Source of the DNA: Coriaria nepalensis
Taxonomy: Eukaryota > Streptophyta > Magnoliopsida > Cucurbitales > Coriariaceae
DNA length: 64,000 nt
Assembly (NCBI GenBank): GCA_027186245.1
Contig: CP114488.1
Span: 1,562,501-1,626,500 of the forward strand
Direction of reading: 5' to 3'
Shown here: positions 1-11,900 of the stretch, in pieces
Numbering within the stretch: the stretch's first letter is position 1
Layout of the letters: the number at the start of each line of letters is the position of its first letter
The notes under the pieces: generated by a model
The model's database searches: none
The model's input: the letters and a program-made list of their open reading frames with translations, nothing else
Told to the model about the DNA's origin: nothing
Position numbers and translations under genes: made by a program

Positions 1-767
1 CAATTCTCCGTGCTCGTGAGGTTCCGCCATAGCCACTAAAAACTAGCGCTGCGAGATTCAAAAATTCTAAACGATATCCCTCCAACTGAAAACGAAAATG
101 ACTCTCTATGAGCCGTTCAAGGTTATAGAACCGATTTAACATAATCTGACCAAGTCCAGCCCAATATCTACATCCTTCTGTTTTTGGGTTAACCCAAAAG
201 GCCCAAAACCGAATAGGAACATGCCTCTAATCATCAACGGGCTCCATCTATACACCAACTTTTTTTAGCCCAATTAAAAGACCCAATATTTTAGGAACAT
301 TAATTAAAAATGTAATTAGCCCTATAATTTTAAAACATTCTAACCTATTTCTTAGACATTTATTAAATATGAATATGACTTTATTACAATAGGGAAACAG
401 TAAATCTCATTAGAATAAGTCAAGAATTTTAAAAATAACATATTCATAAGTTTGAAACATGCTCCCATTTAGAAAATGAGTTACCCAATGGGCTGTTACG
501 ACAACCAGCTGAACTACCCAATCCCTCACCTTGCATGTATTCAGATTGGTATTAACTAATCCTTAATGACCACAACAACCCACCAAATGCCCATTTTCCC
601 CAATTGAACTCAATAGCATGACCAGAAAACAGTTGGCAAAAAGTTAGATTACATCCATCCACTAACTTTCCATTTTCTAATTATTATGATTAATATTAAT
701 TACTTCCATCTCTCAAAATTTGGTAGAAGGTAGTTCATATTTTAAATATCCCCATCACTTAACACCC

Positions 768-806
<39 letters not shown>

Positions 807-863
807 TTATATATATATACATAGTAACATAGTACTCAACAAAAAATCTGAAATTTCACAATC
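1..863. other. Intergenic DNA and GH5 upstream region
   Basis: No convincing coding sequence is seen. The first 300 bases hold several GGCCCA/AGCCCA words (for example near 161 and 201), which resemble plant site II promoter elements and could belong to a gene to the left. The right end forms the GH5 promoter and 5' UTR. Confidence 0.6.
772..822 (+). promoter_or_regulatory. CT-repeat and TATA-like core promoter of the GH5 gene
   Basis: A pure CT dinucleotide run (about 772-801) is followed by an alternating TA stretch (808-819), about 45-55 bases before the GH5 ATG at 864. A pyrimidine patch plus TATA is a common plant core promoter layout. The TATA so close to the ATG implies a very short 5' UTR, or start sites further upstream. 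Whether this TATA is used is inference. Confidence 0.4.
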
Positions 864-3017
864 ATGGCTGCTAAATCAATCTTCACCTTCTCCATCTTCT
901 TCTTCTTCACATTGCTCTCTCTTCTCACCTTCTCCCATTCAATAACTCTCTCCACGAGCGGGAGATGGGTCGTGGACTCAGAAACGGGTCAGAGGGTGAA
1001 ACTCAAATGCGTGAATTGGGTCGCGCATACGCAATCTATGTTAGCAGAAGGAATGGACAAGCGACCTATAAAGGAGATAGTGGGCCAGGTCTCGAAGCTC
1101 GGGTTCAATTGCGTAAGGCTGACGTACGCCACCCAGATGTTCACGCGCTACGCAAACCGCACCGTTTCGGACAATTTTGATAATTTAGACATAAAAAGGG
1201 CTAAAGCCGGGTTGGTTGAGAATAATCCTAGCATGTTGAACAAGACAATTGCGGAAGCTTTTGAGGCTGTCATTGATGAGTTTGGAGCGGAAGGGCTTAT
1301 GGTTCATATTGACAATCATATTAGCCAGCCGAGGTGGTGTTGTTCTTTACATGACGGTAATGGGTTTTGGGGTGACACGCATTTTACTGTCGAAGAATGG
1401 CTTCGAGGTCTTGACTTTGTTGCTCAAGCATTCTCATTCAAACCTCAGGTACGTGTTTTCAATCAAAACTCAAATGAACTTTTTTTTTTTTTTTTTTTAA
1501 ATCTTTTGGTGCTATTTTTCTTGATGGGTCATACTCATAGATCTTAATATAAAGAATTTTTAATAAGTCAAATTATATTAATATTTAATAGTAAGAAATA
1601 TGATACATCTTAATCTGATTAATTGAAATAAAATACTTTGAAGGTATCTAAAAATATCTTTGAGCCACTTCTTGAGAAAAAAGAAAAATAAATATAGAGT
1701 TGTGTAGGTACTAGATAGGAGAAAATCATACGTAGATAACAAATATATTTTTTCTATTCTTTCTATTATTTTATTTTTTATTTTTTATGTTTTTTTGGCC
1801 AAATTTGTATGTTTAATTAGTGTTGTGTTTGGGAAAGGTGATATCAATGAGCTTAAGGAACGAGTTACGTGGGCCCAAATCAAATGTGACTAATTGGTAT
1901 AAATATGTAGCTCGAGGAGTGACGACAATTCACAACACAAATCCAAGCCTACTTGTTGTCGTTTCTGGTCTGAATTACGACAATGATCTTAGCTTTCTCA
2001 AGACAAGGGGTTTAAACTACGCCTTAGCTCCGAACAAGTTGGTCCTTGAGGTCCATTTGTATTCATTTAGCGGGGACCCACAAAGCAAGCTTGTGAAAAA
2101 CCCGTTGAATTCAATATGTGATAGGATCACTAAGAAGTTTGTAAATGAAGCAAGTTTCGTTGTTGACCGTGACCAACCACTGCCTTTGATTGTGAGTGAA
2201 TTTGGGTACGATCTGACAAATAAAAATGAAGCAGATAATCGGTTTATGACATGTTTCTGTGCTCATCTTGCTGATAAGGATTTGGAGTGGGCCTTCTGGG
2301 CTTGGCAGGGTAGCTATTACTATAGAGAAGGGGCCCAACAAAGTGGGGAGGATTTTGGAATTATGGATCAAAGTTGGTCCACAACAAAATTGAGAAACCC
2401 TAACATCACACAAATGTTGCAGCTTCTTCAAAGAACTAATCAAGGTAAAGATACAGTTACAATATTATTTTTCTTGAATATCACTTGATGCGATTGATAA
2501 TGATTGATTAGAATTCTCTATTAGAAAATTATTTATTAGAACTATCGACTAAAATATATATTTTTTTATTTTAATAGATCCGAGTTTCAACTTATCTCCA
2601 TCTTACATAATATATTTTCCGTTGACCGGAAAATGTATAGAAGTAAAGAATAAAACTTCAATTCAGTTAGGTGATTGCATGACAACTACGGCTAGGTGGA
2701 TGCACAGCGGAACTCGGAACGAACCGATCAGATTGGTAAACAGTGCATTGTGTTTGAAGGCAGTAGGGGAAGATAAATCTCCCATTCTCTCAGCAGATTG
2801 TTCGAGCCAGCAATCTTTTTGGTCATCAATTTCACAGTCAAATCTTCACTTAGGAACTAAGAATGAAAGTAATGGAATGGACATGTGCTTAGAGCAAGAA
2901 TCTGAGTGGTTAGATACAATTGTGACTAGGAGGTGTATTTGCGTAGGGGATGATCCTCGTTGCCTTGATGACCCAAGAAGTCAGTGGTTCAAACTTATTT
3001 TGACAAACACGATTTGA
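864..3017 (+). CDS. Secreted GH5 glycoside hydrolase with C-terminal ricin-B-like domain
   Basis: Exons 864-1448, 1838-2444 and 2578-3017 give 543 residues. Residues 1-26 form a hydrophobic signal peptide (MAAKSIF then a Phe/Leu-rich core), so the product should be secreted to the cell wall. The GH5 barrel follows. The expected acid/base glutamate lies in MSLRNELRG (about E204) and the nucleophile in IVSEFGYD (about E316), with HLYSFSGDP between them. The last exon encodes a Cys-rich module (TGKCIEV, CLKAVGED, SQWFKL) resembling the ricin-B-type lectin tail of plant GH5 relatives of Arabidopsis At1g13130 and At5g17500. Plant members are loosely called cellulase or mannanase-like, but their substrate is not established here. 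Introns are canonical GT-AG. The annotated ATG sits at the signal peptide and no other start fits. Confidence 0.9.
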
Positions 3018-4568
3018 TATGATTTAGTTTAGTTAGTTTAGTTACTCTGTTAGAATTTACTTAATGTCATGTTAGAAGTATCACTGAGTTTAGTAAGTTT
3101 GATTTAACTACTCACCTTGTCGTTCGAAGTTTGAGTCATGTGCGGGGGGGTCAGCTATATAGTCTGCTCCTTACAGATATTATAGCGATATTTATACTTT
3201 CATATGCGAGAACAAAAAAAAAAGAGAGCTTGATTCTACTTAGTAGGATTCTAGTAATAGTGGCTAGGAAGCAAGTGTTAGGGTTAGTGCGTATGTTTTA
3301 GTATGTGTGCGTTTGAAATAAGCCTGAGGCAATTAGCCTAAATTGCCCAAATGTCTTTGCTGCTATTATTTCAAATGCAAGTTTTACCTTACTTAATATA
3401 ATAATAATTATTATTATATTGAAAGGCAAAAAATTCCAGTTACCAAGATATGGGAATCTACTTGTCAAGCATTAAAGTCAACAAGTTGAAAGCAAATATG
3501 TACAATGGTCAAACGAAAATATGCATAATTTTGTAAATCAACTTGATTGTGATATCACATCAATTTCGTGAGAATGATTTTTAGGTTGATATTTATAATT
3601 ATAATAAGATTTTATTAATAGTATATTTATTTTATTTTTTTAAAATTTTTATATTATTTATATAAGAGTTTGTTTCTCTTATTTTTTAAGTGATGAGATT
3701 GAAGTCTAAATGCTATAAGATTGAGAGATTTGTATGGTTTAAAATTAAACTTAATTTATAAATAAAAATTTATTGTATTATTTAAAATAAATAAATGGAT
3801 TATATTTTAAATAATATAATAAATTTTCATTCGTCGATTAAGTTCAATCAAAACCATATAATTATGTCTCTACGAGACTATTTTGATTACAATCGTGCGT
3901 AGATTGCAGTTCACAATATGTCTAAAATCTATATTATATAGTAAAATCATAAAAGACCACACTAGAGTTATAAAAATGAGTCGGATTTTTTTATCTAGCA
4001 TGTGGCTAGATAAAAAGCTTGACTCTTATATTTGGGTCGAACTTGAGTATATTTTAAAATTTATTGAGCTTGGCTAGCTTGGCATTTTAGTTTGGGTGAA
4101 CCTGTTTAAATATTTTAAATTAAATTTTTTTTTTCCTTTTATTTAAATAAGATGAGTCATATGAGTACTTCAAACAAAAAAGCTTTTATAATTTTTTATT
4201 TTTATTTTATCGAATTTCATGTAATAATTTTTAAATCACCTCCTTCATTTAAATTTAAGTATTTATATATTATTTATAAATATATAATAAAGTCTGTATT
4301 TTTTAAAAATATATTTATTTATTTATTAAACCTATTTTATTTTATTTTTATAAAATAGTGTAAGCCCATAGACCCAACTCGTTTTGAATCTGTTTCCAAT
4401 CGATCTCTTTAACCGGTCCGAATATATATTTATCAAATAAACCGGGCCGGAAGATCCTTTTAACGGCTCTAAACCACACCATCAATTTCCCTTGATTTTT
4501 TAAATATCAACTTAGACCCGACCAAAATATCAACTATAACCCTGTAATTAAGTCATAGTTAGCGTTAA
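3018..4568. other. AT-rich intergenic region, no gene seen
   Basis: This lies between the GH5 3' end and the convergent NHL gene. Open frames at 3883-4077 and 4152-4358 are low-complexity AT-rich translations without family resemblance. Short stretches near 3980-4120 and 4370-4460 rich in GAGCTTGGCT- and CCGGGCCGG-like words resemble decayed hAT-type repeats, but no termini could be defined. Confidence 0.5.
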
Positions 4569-5225
4569 CTATACTTTAACTCGTCGCCTGCAAGCTTCGT
4601 TCTCAACAGTCATGCTCGAAATATTGTACGTCAACGTACAACTCATCGTAACCTCAACATGCTTCTTAACAATCCCAAAAATCTTCACGCGCCCCGAAAC
4701 TCGCGTGAAGCTACTTACATTCAACACGCCAGAACTAACATCCCTTGCCAAACTCTGTACGGCCAAGATCTTCTCAGTCTCAACATCCACCGTTAGATTC
4801 ATCTTCACCGTCCGTCTCGCCTTAGCCACGCCCGGAGGGATCCGTCCCGACCCGATCGCTGACCCGCCGAAATAAACCGTCGTGGTCGTGTTTTCGTATC
4901 TGAAGCTGGCCACGTTTGGATTTTTGACGGACAGGCTAGCGACTAGTGTGAGGTTGGTGAGATCTGATCCTGGCCGTTGGATTGAGATCGAAGTGATGTT
5001 GATCTCTGGATTTTGGACGTGGAAGAGTGTCAAGCTTAGGATTAGGAGGATGAGGAAAAGGATTAAGAAGAGAGCTAAGATGCAGCCGAAGCATTTGATA
5101 CGTTTAGTTTGCCAGAATTTCACATGGATTTGATGATGAAGAGGATGATCATCTTCTCTGATTGTATGTTGATCAGTGTAGAAAGATGGAGCTAGAGGTT
5201 TGACTTGCTCCTTTGATTCATCCAT
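4569..5225 (-). CDS. NDR1/HIN1-like LEA_2-domain membrane protein
   Basis: A single uninterrupted frame of 218 residues. The short hydrophilic N terminus (about 1-48, containing the basic stretch WQTKRIKCFGC) leads into one strong transmembrane segment of Leu/Ile/Phe (about 49-70). A LEA_2/WHy-type beta-rich domain follows, with SVKNPNVASFRYENTT and the N-glycosylation sequons NLT and NVS. This is the architecture of NHL proteins: a cytosolic tail, one membrane anchor and an apoplastic LEA_2 domain. Relatives act at the plasma membrane in stress and defence. It resembles the Arabidopsis protein At1g64065, which sits next to RBOHF there as here. No intron is needed, as is usual for the family. 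Confidence 0.88.
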   Translation of the reverse strand: MDESKEQVKPLAPSFYTDQHTIREDDHPLHHQIHVKFWQTKRIKCFGCILALFLILFLILLILSLTLFHVQNPEINITSISIQRPGSDLTNLTLVASLSVKNPNVASFRYENTTTTVYFGGSAIGSGRIPPGVAKARRTVKMNLTVDVETEKILAVQSLARDVSSGVLNVSSFTRVSGRVKIFGIVKKHVEVTMSCTLTYNISSMTVENEACRRRVKV

Positions 5226-7130
5226 GGCCCTTTTTTTAGCCTTTTAGGATTCAATTGGGTTTTAGTGGACTTTTTTTTATAATAATCGGAAAGTGATGAG
5301 AAATTTTGTATATGAATAGAGGGTTTCCTGGGGCGCATTTTAATATGAATGGTTCGAGTGAATATTTTGTGATATGTGTTTTGTCTGATGCGTAAAAATG
5401 GGAGAGCACGGCAGTTTGACCATTGACTTTGATAATACATACATATATAAGTATGAACCGTAAATTATGGGTTTGTTAAGAATGGATTATAGAAGGTTCT
5501 ATTGGGAGGTCCTTACTTACATCGGAGTGAAGCAGGAAGCAAGAAGTCTGAAAGTTTGTTTATTATTTAAAAAGGAATTAGGTGTTACAAAGTTAAAGGC
5601 CAACTCGAAGTGAGACGGACCATGGCCCAGTCTGGACTCTGGATCACCCTGATTGGCCCAGTCAAACTGCGGAGAATGGGCCGGATCAAGCCCATAACCA
5701 AGCTTCATATTACATTACAACAAGACATTATTCATCAACCACGCTGTACTTCATGAATTCAGCCTCCAGCGGCAGCAATGGTTTTAAAATATGTTTATAT
5801 ATAAGTAAAAGCCAACCGTCTAAAATATCCTTATAAAAATAATTAGAAAAAATGCTTAACTTTTTTTAAAATAAATATTAAATAATTTTTTAAAAAACCT
5901 ATTAAAATTACTTATATTATAAAAATAAGTAGATTTAATTACTTATAAATATTTCAGAATAAATTCTAAATTCTTTATTTCTCATCTTATTATGTTTATG
6001 ATCTCACATTAAATATAATATATACAAATAATTCTAATAAAAAAAAAAATCCAAACAAATTAACTCTTTTTGTATTAAAAAAAATATCCAACCATCAAAA
6101 TAAAATTTTAAATAAGATTTCTTCCCTCTTTTTTTTTTCTAATGAACCTCTCCTACCTCGCCCTTCCCTCCACCCAAACGTAGGCTAAGAGATTCCACTT
6201 GGCCCCTTGGGGTCATGATGTTTCCTTACAATGTTCCACTTGGAATTTTTACGATAAGCAAGCAACCTAAGATTACGTTACATCATAATTTCTAATGGAA
6301 GTTAAAGTATATACACATATGGCAAGTAATACACATATATACGTATATATACATATATATATATAACCCATTACCCTAATTAGCGCCAATATATATTTTT
6401 CTTCAGATTTAGAGCTATTCTAATTAATTGAGCTATGCATCAACGTTAACATCTGATCAATTTCTTATTTGTAAATTTTGGAGGGAGAGTTAGCAATTCG
6501 TGCCGGTACGGTCCAGCTCGTGCAGTGTCTGTATTCGTGCTTAAAAATAAGGATATGATATAAATACAGTAACAAGCCATACGCGTATCGTGCCGGTCCA
6601 TAAGTTTGTGTCGAATGGTCAACAACTATTATATATTTTTCTTATGTTCAAATATTTAGATATTTTCTTATTTATATTATGTTTAAATAGGTCATACCAG
6701 ATAGAGAATGTAGTTGTCAAACTAGAGAGGGGATGTAATATCGGGTAAGTTTGAGTATAGGAAATTTATTCCTAAGTTAAGTGACTATATAAAGAAGCCT
6801 TATACGTTAGTTTCATGAAATAAGATGGTAATATATTATAACTATACAATTATCAATATAATAAGGATTATATGATAACTGCATAATACAATTGAAGTAG
6901 CAGGAGCATTGGCTTTCCAGCTTACCCTCATCTGTCCAATTGTGAAGAAAAGTTAGATTAGGTTACTGCTTGTAAGAATCGATTATGTTTTTTAACTTGA
7001 AATCGTTAGTTTTGATGTTAGGTCGAAAGTAAGAGTAGAATCTATCAAAATTAAGAAATCAATATGAAATCAAGGTATGTGAGTCTTAGCTAGTTAGCAT
7101 GGTCTGAATATGTTAAGGTTTAAATACAAA
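5226..7130. other. Intergenic region upstream of the NHL gene
   Basis: No gene is supported. About 400 bases upstream of the NHL start, a patch at 5620-5700 contains GGCCCA (5624, 5655), TGGGCC (5677) and AGCCCA (about 5690), which are site II-like words. The remainder is AT-rich with (TA)n near 6330-6365. Two similar CGTGCCGGT-containing words near 6500 and 6590 may be the edges of an old repeat. Confidence 0.45.
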
Positions 7131-8060
7131 GTCGAGGTACTCATTGCCTTGAAAATATATAAAGGGTCGACGCCTCGACGCCCTCAGTATAAGAAATCAA
7201 CCTGAGATCGAGAACTCAGTCATGCTTCTGTCTTTCTAGACCGACAACTCATTCTAAATCGAGAACTCAGACTGAAAGACATTATATTAGGTCTCGATCT
7301 GGTAAGGAAAATAGAAAATCTCGGTATGGGAAGAAAAAATACTCGGTATAGGAAGAGTACTCGATCCAAAAGTATTTTTGACATGTTGCGTACAAGGTCG
7401 AAGGGTCGACGGTTCAATGTCTTGACCTACTCGATGCCTTAAGGATATAAGAATAAGTCTATTGGGTCGATGGTCAACACACTCGACGCCTCTACTATGC
7501 AAAATGCTACATAGGGTCGACGGGGGTCGACGGATCTATTGATCTATGGGATAAAGTCTGCTAAAACAACAACAAAATCTTAAATTAAGCTACATAAAAT
7601 TAGGATTAGAACTCGAAGAGAGATGTAAGTAACATATTTGATAAATAGAAAGGAATTTGAGTTTACACATGTAAAACCCTAATATTTCTATACTAGACAT
7701 AGTAATGGGAAAATAAATTTAAAGGGTTTAACGCCTTCAATATATGCCTTTAAAAATATGTGAAGGGGTCAACGGGGTCGACGACTCGATGGATCAATAG
7801 AACGATAGGACAACGGGACGATGGATTGATGGGGTCCATGCCTTCAGTAAATGAATGGGCTGAAAAATCGACGCCCTCAGTGTGCGTTTACAGATCTCAG
7901 TCTGGATAGAAAACTCAGACCGAAAGACGTTGTTAAGACCTCGGCCTGGATTGAGAACTCAGATCGATAGCCGTTATATGAGACATCGGTTTGGGAAAGA
8001 AGAAAATATCTTTGTCTAAATCGGGAACTCAGATCGAGAGCCGTTACAAAACATATTCTA
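7130..8060. repeat. Degenerate GTCGA-rich repeat block
   Basis: The block stands out from its AT-rich surroundings by repeated GGGTCGACG and CTCGACGCC words and by recurrent copies of a GAGAACTCAG-containing unit (near 7210, 7259, 7908, 7956 and 8024). Each unit copy is followed by CGAAAGAC/CGATAGCC-type sequence and TCGGTCTGG-type sequence. The spacing is irregular and copies are diverged, so this is an old tandem or nested repeat, possibly a decayed retrotransposon LTR. No long reading frame, primer-binding site or terminal motif was found. Confidence 0.5.
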
Positions 8061-8916
8061 ACGTATGAAAGTAAGTAAATAAGAGGTTGGTGAGTATCCC
8101 GTGATCGACGATTTCTCTTATATGGATCATGGATGTTTTTTATTACGTAGTTCTCATGCTAGTCACGAATTCGATAAATTAGGTTGTGATAGGAGACTCG
8201 AGAGAAATAAGGTATTTGGAGTTTGGACATCTCAAGTCTTAAGAAAACGAGAAAGCGAGAAAATAGGTCATGCATTATTAATAATTAAAATTATAAATAA
8301 ATTATAAAAAATATTATTTGATCAAAAAAAAATCTTATATTAATATTAATATTTAAAAGCATTCTGGTCCCTTTCCTTTGTAAGGGATCCATCAAGTGTT
8401 CATCTAAAATAATTGCCTCTGAAATAATATATATGATAATAGACGTAGCAACTACCATATACAAATATAATAATTTCTTATTCTATATATATAACTCTAA
8501 CTACGAATCAAAACTGACCTTCGTGCATATATTCTGAGTCAATATCTCAGCTCGCGCGTTCTAGAAGGATTTGTTGAAAAGTGAACCAGCTCCTTTATAG
8601 TCCACAAACTTCTCCTTCATAGCTGTCTCGCACTCTTTCTAGGTGGCCCCAAATCAGAATTGCATTTCCAACTTGGCAAATTCAATCCATAACAATACTT
8701 TCTATACATCTTTTTTTTTTTTTTTGGTTGAACCATCTTCCTATTTTAATAAGCTGTACAATAATGCAACAATTTTGCCTTCTTTTTTTGGGTTTTCCTT
8801 TTTATAATTTTTTTTTATTCTTCTCATTTGCTAAGCTTATTGTAAAGTTTTCTACACTTATGGTGTGAAGGGTAATGGGTGAGAAGAGAGATGGTATGTA
8901 TGAATTGAGAATAAAG
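8061..8916. other. Intergenic/3' flank of RBOHF
   Basis: AT-rich DNA without a supported gene. The open frame at 8101-8307 has no family resemblance. The part nearest 8917 should contain the RBOHF 3' UTR. Confidence 0.45.
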
Positions 8917-11900
8917 TTAAAAATGCTCCTTGTGGAAATCAAATTTGGTAGAACCTTTTTGATTAAACTCGTAGCAAAGCTTGCTGAGTTCTTTAGCCAA
9001 GACTGGTGCTCCACAGTAGAATACACCTAAGCCAGAAAATGATTACTGATATTAGATGAATGCCATGGTTCAATTATTTTCATCAAGCAAATTGAAACAG
9101 AACAATATCACTTTGTTTTTTTACTCACCAATCCTTGCATTGCAGTGCTTGGAGCAAACTTTATTCAGAACTTTCTTCCAATTGGGCCTTGCAAAATGGG
9201 TACGTACCTAAAAGTGTAGAAATCAAGAGCCTGTCTTATAATAAAAGTGAATATAGCCATTGAAGAGGACCATTATTCAGGTGCAGAAAAGGGTGATAGA
9301 GAAATTTAGTTTCACAATAGATGAAGGTTTTACCCTGGTGCCAGAAACAATGTCTACACCATTCTTGGCATGATTGAGTGCTTGAACCATGGTGATGAGA
9401 GCTGATCGAGCATCTCCTTCCTCATAAACACTAGTCAAGTAGTTGTGCATCTCAATGACCCCCTGCAATTCATGTGTCATAGTTGAGAATTCATAGAATA
9501 AGGTCAATTTTTGATAAAAAGAAAAATGCAGTGAGCATTCTTATTTCTATATACTTACTCTGTGATCTAACTCAGCAACTTCATTCATGACTCCTTTGAA
9601 CCAATCAAAGGAGCCTTGCTCTCTTGTCACCCAGTAAAAGTAAGCATTTGTTGTCTTGAGCACTTTTCTCCTTCTAGGAGAAACCTTACTAGGATTCATA
9701 GAATCTGCAATGCTACCGCTACTGAGGTCTGATGTTCTACTCGCATCTGAAATCGAGTCCTGGAAACAGACCAAAGTTTTATCTAGAAATTTTCTCTTAC
9801 CAGGTTTCAGAAATATATAGTTTCCAACCGTACTAGTATCAGAACATTGAAAAGCATAAGCTACTTACTGCTTGCTCCTCCATTTTGACAATGTTGTTGA
9901 GCAAATCCTTTAAAATGCTGATGAAAGGAGTTGCTCCAATACCAAGACCAACAAGTAAGAGGACATCATATTTTCGGTAATCTTGTGCTGGGGCACCATA
10001 AGGTCCATCAATTAAGAGCTTTGGCAAACTATTATTCCAGAAGAAAGAAAGAAAAAACACTTTAAATAATCTGTGAGAGAAAGGGTAATTGAAACTTGGG
10101 GAAAATGAGAAAATAGTTGGACAATGTGGACCTTTTCCTGGTTGTTTCATCAGCTCGGAGGAGCCCACTCTTCCCTGCAACAGGTGCCTCACAGGCTTCA
10201 GAAAAAACCCTTCTAAGTTCTTGTGTCCAGTCACCAAGCTGCCGAATGTGAACACTGAGAAAGTCGTCTCCAGGAGCAGAAGTAATTGAAAATGGATGCC
10301 TGTAGTAAAAGAAATTGGCAAATTAACAGTAGTTTCTAGAGAAAACTGAGCAGTAGCCTAGAGAATCCACTAGACAAAAAAAAAAAAAAAACATAATGAG
10401 ATTGACTCTAGATTCATGATGTGTAGGAAAAAAATGAGTTCATGATGCAGAACAGTCTTTGCCAAAATTCTGAAATTAACATATTTTCTTACCACTCAAA
10501 TGGAGATACAGCTGGGCACTGGACAAACATGTACTGTCCACTCTTGTAGCGAAACTGGGGAGGCTTGGACATTTGCAATGTGAGAACATTTCCGGGATAA
10601 ATTGCCACCTGAATATTATAAGGGAAAAAAGGTCAGAGCCTTGAAGGTTGCATATGATAAGTAGACTAAATGTTGGAGTTAATTGGATTTAATGTCCACC
10701 TTGAGGAGTCGAACACTAAAGAAGCCGGAGCGAAAGAACCTCAGAGTCCTCTCTCCTGCATAAAGCAAAACTGGTACAGCAAGGTACATCCATGTCTGCA
10801 ATAAAAATCCGTTTCTGTATCATTTTATCGGATATTTTAAAAGACATTTTCTTAGTAATGAAATCATTTTACATTAAGAGAAAACCAGGAGAAAATTATA
10901 CCGTCTTAAGGTACCAGTGGTGCACCATATATAGGAATACGCCATGGATGATCAGCAAGAAGTAAACAATGACAAACAGGTGGTGCGAATACCAGAAGGC
11001 ATTGAAGCCAGTAAGCCTATCAAAAGGCTTGGGAAGCTTAATGAGGCTCCTCCTAAACCACCGTGTCGCAAGTGTAAAGGCTATTATCATGCAAATCACC
11101 ATTAAGATCCCAGTCACTCCCTCCCACCCTTTAACCAAGTCCATGTAGCTGGGTTTTGTCCTACCAAAGTCATCCTTTATAATCATATAGGCTGCGTTGG
11201 ATGAATGTATAAGCCTTGGAAAATCACAGGCAAGATGGTTTCCGGCATGAAGAATGACACCAACTATAATGGCCGCTGCAATGGTCTGCACATATGAGTT
11301 AACAGAGAATGTCTTTAGAAGTGCCATATGCATCAAGCAATCCAATTGCATAGCAAGTGAGTTTAGTTAGTGAATTTCCAAATATATTTTTATAAAGGAC
11401 AACCATAAAATTAGCATTTCACTCTTGCCGGATAGGCTTGCTTCAATTTGCCATTCTAGTTGGAGATATTCGGCCAAACCTTTCAACATATAGAGTATCC
11501 AATTCATTTAAACATGTTTCAATATCTGTTAGACTATTCAATTAAAATAACAGCACAACCAGTTTTGGTATCTATATGGATTAAGAGGACTTATGTAACC
11601 TAAAATGAGTAAGCAACTCAAAACAGAGACTAAGTTTTTTTGACAATTTTTTTTGTTTGGGAAGGTAACATCAAATTTATTGATAAGTTGACTTAAGGGA
11701 ATATATTATATATGTTAGGTTTCTAATGGTTGACCAATAGGTTATAAAATCATGTAAGGTAGACTCACTGGGCGATGATGTTCTGGCAACAACATAAATT
11801 ATACACTGTGCGAGCCACAACACTAGCTGACTTGGAACCGGGGGTAAGGTGTATGACTTCTTCAAATGAAAACTTTGATCAAATCCATTGCAGATGTAAG

